Of a stretch of 29,813 bases of DNA, positions 22,687-29,813 are shown piece after piece. Each line of letters opens with the position of its first letter. Positions within the stretch are counted from its first letter, which is position 1. A program made the position numbers and the translations under genes. Source of the DNA: Haplosporangium gracile (lineage: Eukaryota > Mortierellomycota > Mortierellomycetes > Mortierellales > Mortierellaceae); the NCBI GenBank assembly GCA_015499985.1, contig JAAAUF010000437.1, positions 1-29,813 on the forward strand, written 5' to 3'. The notes beneath the pieces are model-generated. The model did no database searches. It saw nothing but the letters and a program-made list of their open reading frames with translations, and had not been told where the DNA came from.

Positions 22687-24084
22687 TTAGTACAACAGGA
22701 TCCCTACTAGGATCAACGTGCCAAGCATAAAGAACATGCGCGACACATATGCCTGCATCGGGGTTTGGACTACTTGGGGAAAACAAATAGTTGAGGAAAA
22801 GTTTGGTCAATTCTCTGGTCTTAACTTTGTCGACCCCAACAGGTGCTTTGCCCTTGAACTACTCAGAGAAAAAAAAAAGCCAAATAGTTACCTGCACCGT
22901 TACCGCCGATGGTGCCGCTGTAAGTAGCGCCGTACTGGATGCCAAAGGGCGTAAACATAAAGGGGGGCAGCATGGTCCCCGAGAATGTCACCTGTCCTGT
23001 TCCCAATGCAAATCCTGTCTGATTTGGATTTCTGAATGGCTCTGGTCTCTGTCCTGCAGGCCGCTTTGGCGTCGTCGACCTATTTGTTTTAAATACAATA
23101 TTGGAGTATTAGAATCCGTGTCTTCTTAGGCATAAAGTATCGTCGTTTGACCATGAGTAAGACAAAAAGATGTGAAGTAGTACCTGGGGTCGAGTTGCTC
23201 CTTGCCTCGTCCGTAGATTGGTATAACCTTGTCCTGTGCACATCCTGCCTTGCAGACGGGGCATGTTGGGTTCTGATGTTGGGCCTCGAGCCATTGATGA
23301 AGACACGCCCAGCTATTTTTGTCGTTTGATTCGAGGATAGTGATTGGTGTGAGTTTGGACATCCTTTCTAAAACGCTGCTGCTTCTCTCCAACTCCATTA
23401 GAACGACACAATCCAGAGTCGAAGAGAGACAAAAAAACACCCCCTTTCTTACCAGAACAAATGGCCGCAGAGAGTGAGGACGGGAGACATGGAGGTATCG
23501 AAGCAGATGTTGCACGAGAATTCGCCGTTGGATTCCGAGTCTGACCCCGCCCCTGCTGCTGCTGCCAAGACAGTAGCATCAATTGGCTCCGTTGTCAGCG
23601 TAGGTGTGAACGTTACTGTTTCTGATCCTGTTGGGGTTGTGCTTGGCAAGGCTGTAGCCGATTCTACTGTCATCGTTGTTGTTACTGTGCCTCCTATGCT
23701 TGCTCTTATTGACTCCAGAGCCACTGTCGCTTCTTGCCCCTGGTCAGGTATTGCTGCTGCTGCTCTAGCGATAAGTGATTCCGAATCGGTAGTAGCGGCA
23801 TCTCCTAGAAGGGATGTCCATCCTTGCGAAGGGGAAGAGGTGTTGTCCTTGTGAGTTGATGACGATATTACGGCGGTGGATGAGCCATAGGGTTTTTCCT
23901 CTGCGGCTGGTGCTCTAATGAGCGTCTCGCCGTCCTGCTGTTCCTGTGTGGCTAGTTGTGTGGAGTATGACGATGAAGAGGTGGACGGGTGATGTCTATT
24001 CCTGAGAACGGATGCTGCTTCTGTCCCTGGAGTAGTTGTGCCTGTAGACGTTGTGCCTGTAGACGTTGGCTGAAGATTATCCAT
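22687..24084 (-). CDS. RNF5: RNF5/RMA1-type RING E3 ubiquitin ligase with C-terminal membrane anchor, 4 exons
   Basis: Exons, 5' to 3': 24084-23453, 23312-23184, 23079-22892, 22769-22687; GT-AG junctions in frame; 343 aa. RNF5/RMA1 ligases sit in the ER membrane and ubiquitinate misfolded membrane proteins with UBC6/7-type E2s. The C3HC4 RING spans 191-231: [19 protein letters not shown] and CPVC give C191, C194, C206, H208, C211, C214, C228 and C231. The family motif VIPIYGRG follows, then DPR, a Pro/Arg-rich linker ending PFRNPNQ, and a Gly/Phe-rich stretch. The last 20 or so residues ([17 protein letters not shown]) form a tail-anchor helix. The final exon of 83 nt was placed from the phase and the AAGTAG acceptor; an acceptor 3 nt upstream would add one Val. 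Residues 1-185 are Ser/Thr/Ala-rich and make the protein nearly twice the length of animal RNF5 (about 180 aa). A TGTT-type repeat codes near the N-terminus. Confidence 0.93.
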
Positions 24085-24676
24085 GGTAGTGAGCTCCTTG
24101 CTGATTGTGCTTGCTGAATGATGCTTGCTTGTCCTTGATTAGGTTGCGAGTGAATGGCGGTAGTGCGGCTGCTTGACTAGAATGAAGTTAAAGAGAAGAA
24201 AAAAGGAAAGGAAGAATGGGAGAAATGATGCAAAAGAAAACGAAGAAGGAAGGGAGAGGGAGGGAGAGAGAGAGGGGTAAAGGGGACGGAAGGGTCTAGG
24301 GCCAGAAGCAAGTGAAGAGTGAAGGAAAGAATGCCGGAAAGATGCAGTTCCGAAGACATGGTTATCTTATATCTTGGCCAAGACATACTTATCCGCTGCT
24401 GTTGCTGCTGAGACGAAGACGGTCACTGTAGGATGAATATGACTGATCACTCTGCACATCAACAACCTCGAGCTAGGCCCTGAACGATCATCGGTCGGCA
24501 GAGGGCAAGTACCGACGATCACTCCCTCTGGTTCATATCTTACAACTCCACTTGACTTCTTCACCCCATTGCCGCCATCAAAGTGTACAGAAAAAAAAAA
24601 AAAGAAAGAAAAAAGGCAACGACGACTACTTGAAACACCGCAAGTATGACTGGACTGCTTCCAATTGAACCCTCTT

Positions 24677-24698
24677 TCTCTCTCTCTCTCTCTCTCTT
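24677..24698. repeat. CT microsatellite
   Basis: Eleven consecutive TC units on the plus strand. They create an artificial Arg/Glu repeat in a minus-strand frame. Confidence 0.8.
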
Positions 24699-26410
24699 CC
24701 TTCAATTAATTGTTATTGTTTTTTCTCTCACATAATAAGGACTCCCCATGGATCGCTCCTTGAACTCTGGCTTGTTCTTTCTCAACCAAGCCAATGTTAC
24801 GAGTCACAATTCGAATGACATCCAAGGCGCGCACGGCAGCCGTGTTGAGGTTCCTTACATATTACCAAGTTTCACTTTTAAACCAACCGTGTAATCTCTC
24901 AAAGAAAACTTGCCCGGTACATGGCGTGAACCAAGAGCAGTTTAAGTCTCCCTTTACCTTCATGGAATCCATTTTTTATAATGAAATGGTTTCCAACACG
25001 GGCGAGCAACAGTTCCCTCTTATATCATTCCTCTATTCATAACTCATCTTTCCTTCTCTCCTTTTTATCGATTGTCCATTGTCTATTGTTATATGATTAT
25101 CAATGCTCGATGTTCACACACAGATCATATCTCTTAGTCTTCATTCTCCTGTATTGGATGCTTCTAATTACCTCCTTACTTTAGAGAAAAGGATAGCAGA
25201 ACCAATTTCTACTCCATGGTCCTCTTTTCTACCTCTCAAATAATATATATTTCGTATATACATCCAACATATATACACGTTTTTTTTCATTTATTTTATT
25301 TCCCCCTTCTTTCTTTCTACGTTCCTTTTTTTGCCGCCAAAGAAAGAAAGATGCTCCAAATAGGGTTTCAGTCCAAACCATGAACACATCTCTTTTCAAT
25401 CGACTTCTTTGTACTTTTTTTCGTTCGTTAGCAACGCACAACGAAGTACACATCTTTCCTCTCGAAACTTTATCAACTCTTGTACCACCCTCCCAATCGA
25501 ACCATGAAGGGCAACAAAGAAAAGGTGGAAGATGTCCAAAAGAAAAAAAAACGGCATAAAAGAGAGTTAACAGCTACAATAACGACAATAGAAAACGAGA
25601 GGGAAAGAGAGAGAAAGAAAGACTGATAGTCATATGTTTTGTTTGTTTATTTGCTTGTTTGTCCTTGTCGTTGTGTTTGGCTTTTTTTTTTGCCACGAGA
25701 AGGGGTCCAAATGACCAAACTAAAACTACATCTTTCTTTCCTCCCTCCAACTTTTGCATAACATACCAATCGATCGGCTATACAACACCCAAGGGCTCCC
25801 AAGATACGCCCTTCTTCAATTTCTTTTCCCCTTGCTTTTTCTTCTTTCTTGAATCGCCGCAACCCATTACTCACTAACCAGACCAATAAAAACACGCGTC
25901 ATATCAGACGAAGGACCTCCTTCATTGTGCCCGTGCTCTCATTAGAGCGCAAGGGTAACAAGAAAAAAGATAATAGCGCGACCAGGGTACGTCTTTCACT
26001 AACGAAAAGAAAAAAAAAAAAGAAGAGGCTAGACAAGGACAGGACTCCATTGGCGCGTCTCTTCGGGGGATTTTCAATCAATTCCCTTCAAACTCATAAC
26101 CGTCTCTTCCAGTACACGGTACTGGACTGGGTACGGGAAGAAGGAACACTGAGCTGTGTTTTTTTTTTTGTGCTTGAAACTTGAGCTTTGAGAAGAAGAA
26201 CCATAAAAAGGCGCTTACGCGATTGCAGCCGTAGTGGTCATCTTCCAAAAGTCGATGTGCTATTGTTGTCCCGAGTGAGCGAGGGACTGACTAATTGGCG
26301 AGTGAAAATAAGGCACTACTAGCCTCAGCAAGCACAACCTCAGGGGAAACAAGGCGAGGTAGGGGAGGGAATGAAGGAAGGGGGTCCTGGCACAAAAAAA
26401 AACAACCATT

Positions 26411-26443
26411 TGGCGGGAATGTGATAAGTTTATCGCATTGCCA
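26411..26443. repeat. Imperfect palindrome with inverted GATA motifs
   Basis: TGGC at 26411 pairs with GCCA at 26440, and the inner arms AATGTGATAA and TTATCGCATT pair across a 2-nt centre (GT), with one bulge of GGG. The core GATAA/TTATC would be two GATA-factor sites facing each other. It could also fold as an RNA hairpin. Confidence 0.5.
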
Positions 26444-26449
26444 GATGGC

Positions 26450-26474
26450 TGATCATGATCATGATCATGATCGA
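26450..26474. repeat. ATGATC tandem repeat
   Basis: GATCAT is repeated four times beginning just after the palindrome at 26411-26443. Each unit is part of the palindrome TGATCA/ATGAT, so the array is self-complementary. Confidence 0.7.
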
Positions 26475-26532
26475 TGAAAACAAAAAAAGACAAATGACAT
26501 AGATGTTTTTCTTGAATGACATCTAGCAGAAA

Positions 26533-26558
26533 CATCTTAATGTTAAATCAACTTTCCA
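26533..26558. repeat. Hairpin sequence
   Basis: CAACTTTCC and GGAAAGTTG are perfect inverted arms separated by about 8 nt in AT-rich intergenic DNA. There is no T-run after it and no coding context. Confidence 0.55.
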
Positions 26559-27636
26559 CGCGGAAGGGAAAGTTGAAAGCATGAGGGGGATAAAAGATGG
26601 GATTGAAAAAAAAAGCAATGAAAATAAAATGTGCTCTGATGTTTGTGAGCGTTCAGTGGATGGTGGCAAAGGATTAGTTGGACTCCAAAGGGAATAAAAA
26701 GGGCGGGAAAAAATAGGCGCGCGGAGAAGTGTTCAGCCAAAGAAGAGAACGCACCGCCATTTCCACGTCCCTCCCCTTCCCTCCACCTTCCTCTTCCCCT
26801 CCCTCAACGGTACTAAAAACAAAACGACAAAGGAGTGGGACAAAAAATTGTTTGCACACAAAAAAAGAACAAAGTCGGCAGTTGGAACTATACCGCGATG
26901 CAAGGGTGAGCAAATAAAGAACAACAAGAACGAGCGCGACTATAATGAAAATAAAAAAAAAGAGAGAGCAGAAAATGAGAGGAATTGAGCTCAAGGCAGG
27001 ACGCGACAGTTGAGAGAAAAGAAGAGTAGAGGAAGAGAGGAGAAGAAAGTGTGTAGTAGAAAGCGTGAGAGAAGCAGGAGCAGGAAAGCAATATGATACG
27101 TGTTTTTTTTTTGTATGGGTATTGTCTACTATCCTAAGTAAGAGAGAATAGATATTGGCGACAAAAACGTGTCTGTTACTATCAACTCTGACACACTTTT
27201 CATTCTCTCCTACACCTTCTCCATTCCTCCGTTTCTCCGATTCTCCAATTCTCCAAATTTCCAATCTTCCACTTTTTTTCTCTTTTTTTTTTTTTTTGTT
27301 TGGCTTACCTTTGAGAAGTACGATGAGAAAAAGAAGGAGAAGTAAATATGAATCCTCGTGCCAGAGTCAAACCGTCTGTTGTGTTGTGTTTAGTCATCGT
27401 GCACAAGAGTGTAAGGGCACCGGGATTCCAAGAGATGTTTTAACATGGCGGGCATGTTTGTTTTCTAGTTTTGTAGTTGATGTTTGAGCTGTTTGAAAGT
27501 GTTTGAGAATGCGATGTGAAATTGCAATTCCTTCATATGCCGCCTTTTTCTATTTATTCTTCTTACTCCCTTTTTTTCTCAGGACACGCAGGTATGGAGT
27601 GTATATATATAACCTCTCATTGCACTTGTTTGCAGA

Positions 27637-27708
27637 CCAACAAGGCAAGATAGGCCAACAAGGAAAGGTAGGCCAACAAGGAAAGGTAGGCCAACAAGGA
27701 AAGGCAGA
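27637..27708. repeat. Minisatellite, four 18-nt units
   Basis: Units of 18 nt (consensus CCAACAAGGAAAGGTAGG), four copies, the second and third identical. In one plus-strand frame the array codes for GQQGKV repeats, a collagen-like Gly-X-Y pattern, ending after ADKGKTCF at 27730. The only upstream in-frame ATG (27503) gives a membrane-like N-terminal part with no recognised family. Confidence 0.8.
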
Positions 27709-28573
27709 CAAAGGCAAGACATGTTTTTAAATACCATTGTAATGTAATAGGGGAACTACATTTTCCAATTGGACCATAGTCATTGCCCTTCGCTTTACCC
27801 CTGGCATCGGGTACAGTTTGACTGTAATTGCCAATGGATTGTCTATTATTGCAATGAACTTCAAATCGTTTCGTTTTCTCTAGTTTCTCTAGTTTTCTAC
27901 AGCAGTTTGGAGTCATATCACATCTACAATGGCATCACTTGTCTCCGAACCCAGGTCATGGTTATTTCTTTGTCCTCTTTCTAACTCCACTCTTCTCCTT
28001 CCCTCTTTCAGCCTTTTCCATTTGTCTCTCCCCTCTCCTCCTTCTCTTACTCTCTGTCCCCCTTCCCCTTGAAGTTGTTTAGAGTCGCATCCCTCCACTC
28101 CTTCCCTCTCCCCTTTCTCTTGCTCGCCCGTTCTATGTTATTCTCTCTCGTTCCTTTCTATTCTATATCTTCGAGTCAATGTCCAGCTATCTTATGCCCC
28201 TGTCCTGACTCAATGGTCTTTGACCGTTTGAATAATTTCGGACCAGAATAATAAATCTATGTAATAGACATTCCTCGTTGGTTGGCAAGGTATGTTCTCA
28301 AAGGGGTGAACGAGCAGAGATCAGCGACAATAACTGTCAGTAAATATGAACCCTTCCAGAAGAACAGACTCTCTCCCTTTTGTCATGCCGGCACCTTCTC
28401 TCCCTCTCTCCACTTTGGAAGTAATGAAAAAAAAAGATAAGTATAAAAAAAAAAAAAACAAGTGCATGCCAATCCTCTTCCTTTATGTTTCTTTACCATC
28501 TGTGCCCTCTTCCCCCTCTCTCTATCTGCCCGATTGACTTTTTTTTTGTCCCCTTTCTCCCTGCTTGAGCATA

Positions 28574-28664
28574 TGTCTATCTGTTTGCCTGTCTGTCTGC
28601 CTGCCTGCCTGTCTGAGTGTCTATCTGTATGTCAGTCAGTTTGCGTGCCTGTGTGCCTGCTTGA
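28574..28664. repeat. Imperfect CTGY tetranucleotide microsatellite
   Basis: Runs of CTGT and CTGC units (for example CTGCCTGCCTGTCTG) over about 90 nt, decaying into related tetramers at both ends. Confidence 0.75.
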
Positions 28665-29341
28665 AGTTGTGAATAGTCAGCCCCGACAGCAGTTTGCCTC
28701 TTTGTTTTTTGTTTGATAATAAAAAATCTTAATGCTCTGACATTGCTCTACTCTATTGTCAGCTGTCCACTGATTGCCTTCCAAACGTATGTGAACCAAG
28801 TCAGTCAACCATATTGTCCTATGGATGCTGTATTATATACAGATAAAACGTGTAAGAGAAGCAAGTCGGCAGGGTGTGAGTAGTGTACAGTTGACAGACT
28901 CTTTCTAAAAGCGGGAAGCAATGTTGGAGAACAAGGAAGGAGCTTTGATGGGAGTGTGTGAGAGGAGAAGAGTGAATAGGAACGAGCAAATAAAATGATT
29001 GAATGTCCAGCCCAAGTATGATTCGGATGGGAAATGGAAAAAAAGGAAAAAAATAAAATAAAATAATAATAAGAAGAAAGAAAAGGGAAGGGTGGGTGGA
29101 AGTGGAGAGAGAGGAAAGGAAAGGAGAGTAGAGTGGAGATGGAAACAATAGTGTTGTCTGTGTATGTGCACACATACATAAACATATGCACTCAACATGT
29201 TGACTGAGTACTCAGTTCAAATCCAAACATAAACAAAAAATTGATTTTTTTCCCTCCCTCTCTCTCTCTCGCTGCCTCGCTTTCTCCCCCGCTGTCTCCC
29301 TCCCACTTGTCTTTTCTTTTTTCAATTTTTATTTCGTTCAA

Positions 29342-29491
29342 GAAAGACGAGTTCGTCCGGTCAAGACGACACCTTTGTTCAAGAAACTGTTCAAGAAAGT
29401 GCAAGCCTCCTTCTCTTTTGTCAACAATGGTCACTCCAACTCCTCCAGAAAGAGCAAAGCCGCTCGCTTCATGGTCGCCAGGGTCCTATAA
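29342..29491 (+). CDS. Possible terminal exon or small cationic protein segment
   Basis: The frame reads RRVRPVKTTPLFKKLFKKVQ, then ASFSFVNNGHSNSSRKSKAA and RFMVARVL, ending at TAA 29489-29491. It is Lys/Arg-rich with an amphipathic LFKKLFKKV element made by a short DNA repeat. The frame is open upstream to a TGA at 29201 but has no ATG, so a start would need an upstream exon. One weak option is ATG at 29198 spliced from a GTACTC donor to an AG at 29344-29346. A TATA box overlaps its stop codon, which argues that this may be promoter DNA instead. I do not recognise the protein. Confidence 0.25.
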   Translation, partial: ERRVRPVKTTPLFKKLFKKVQASFSFVNNGHSNSSRKSKAARFMVARVL

Positions 29492-29494
29492 AAA
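29487..29494 (+). promoter_or_regulatory. TATA box of a plus-strand gene continuing beyond the window
   Basis: TATAAAAA is followed by a long C/T-rich stretch (29500-29570) and then A/C-rich sequence with CACACA and CCACTACTCC repeats, the texture of a fungal transcription start and untranslated leader. No convincing start codon follows up to 29813, so the coding region probably begins outside the window. Confidence 0.5.
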
Positions 29495-29499
29495 CCTCG

Positions 29500-29813
29500 C
29501 TCTTCTTCTCTTCCTCTCTTTTCTTTTTTACTTCCTCCTTCCTTCTTCACTCCTTCACACACACTCTTCCTTCCAAAAAACACACAACCACTACTCCACT
29601 TCCACTTATTCCACTTACACCACTACACTTTTCTCTCACACACACACACTCCTCCACTCTCCACTCAAGCCAAGTCTCCAACGGTCCAACCATCCTTCAA
29701 GTCTTTCAAGTCTGCCTGCCTGCCTCCTTCGCTCAAGCCAAGCAAGCCCTCTCATACCCTGCCGCAAGCTCGCAAAAGAAAAAAAAAAAGCTCTCCTCGC
29801 TCGCTTCTTTTTT
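29500..29813 (+). other. Probable 5' leader at the right edge
   Basis: C/T- and A/C-rich sequence with CCAAGTC and CAAGCCAAG repeats. The open frame that runs through it from an ATG at 29428 is composed of Ser, Thr, His and Leu and looks non-coding. Confidence 0.4.

Larger units (their letters stand above)
24085..29480. other. 5.4-kb region without a supported gene
   Basis: 24085-24360 is the RNF5 leader/promoter side. The rest has only short or low-complexity open frames on both strands: (CT)n at 24677-24698, A/T runs, and pyrimidine-rich stretches at 27985-28150 and 29060-29130 (purine-rich on the plus strand). Hairpins at 26411-26443 and 26533-26558, a minisatellite at 27637-27708, a CTGY microsatellite at 28574-28664 and a possible small coding segment at about 29342-29491 are listed separately. 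Candidate tRNA B-boxes were checked and rejected. The region may be the large upstream regulatory region or long leader of the plus-strand gene that starts at the right edge. Confidence 0.5.

Noticed and set aside
24453..24520. Inverted repeat ATCATCGGT/ACCGACGAT
   Set aside because: The arms are short with a mismatch, the spacing is ordinary, and there is no further structure.
24367..24705. 112-codon minus-strand frame upstream of RNF5
   Set aside because: Its beginning is the (CT)n repeat read as Arg/Glu and the rest resembles no known protein. A spliced upstream exon of RNF5 is possible but nothing in the sequence supports it.
24748..24894. 48-codon plus-strand frame beginning MDRSLNSGLFFLNQ
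   Set aside because: It has an acceptable start context but is short, has no family resemblance, and its codon use is not clearly different from the flanks.
25490..25515. GGTTCGATTGGG on the minus strand, tRNA-like
   Set aside because: It does not match the B-box consensus at its 3' end and no cloverleaf can be drawn.
29207..29225. GTTCAAATCC, a match to a tRNA B-box
   Set aside because: The flanking bases do not form a T-stem, and no A-box or acceptor stem is found at the right distance.

Overview
The window is nuclear DNA of a filamentous fungus. Six protein-coding genes are well supported, and all are split by introns of about 90-180 nt with GTAAGT/GTACGT-type donors and TAG/CAG acceptors (one intron is 747 nt). 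The proteins carry long Gln, Ser/Thr and Gly/Lys low-complexity insertions, and the intergenic DNA is full of A/T homopolymers and CT/CA microsatellites. The gene set (an Argonaute of eukaryotic type, a C2-domain diacylglycerol lipase, PIP5K, RNF5) and this texture suggest an early-diverging lineage, most likely Mortierellomycotina (Mucoromycota). That placement is inference from memory of protein style, not from a search.

Layout. 135-4386 (-): type I phosphatidylinositol-4-phosphate 5-kinase (Mss4-like), 6 exons, 1013 aa. 4387-7951: intergenic DNA with the PIP5K promoter and pyrimidine-rich sequence, no convincing gene. 7952-11632 (-): Argonaute, 8 exons, 902 aa, DEDH catalytic tetrad complete. 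11882-12746 (-): divergent centrin-like EF-hand protein, 2 exons, 242 aa, with a basic/acidic insertion in its second EF-hand. 12747-15457: intergenic DNA with a 10-N assembly gap and a possibly decayed reading frame at 13539-13882. 15458-20287 (+): C2-domain sn-1-type diacylglycerol lipase, 7 or 8 exons. 20421-22113 (-): amidohydrolase-2 family enzyme, 4 exons, 422 aa, convergent with the lipase. 22687-24084 (-): RNF5/RMA1-type ER-anchored RING ubiquitin ligase, 4 exons, 343 aa. 24085-29813: about 5.7 kb with no confident gene, ending in a TATA box and pyrimidine-rich leader that probably belong to a plus-strand gene beyond the window.

Functional links. PIP5K makes PI(4,5)P2, whose cleavage by phospholipase C yields diacylglycerol, the substrate of the lipase, so two genes here touch the same lipid-signalling route. 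The convergent lipase/amidohydrolase pair has stop codons only 133 bp apart and could give overlapping transcripts, the kind of duplex an RNA-silencing pathway with the local Argonaute could use. Both links are inference.

The most unusual points are a lipase segment that reads like coding sequence but has no usable AG acceptor, the interrupted EF-hand of the centrin-like protein, the Lys/Gly repeat in Argonaute, the two-frame remnant at 13.5-13.9 kb, and a cationic reading frame whose stop codon lies inside a TATA box near the right edge. I found no previously undescribed multi-gene system.
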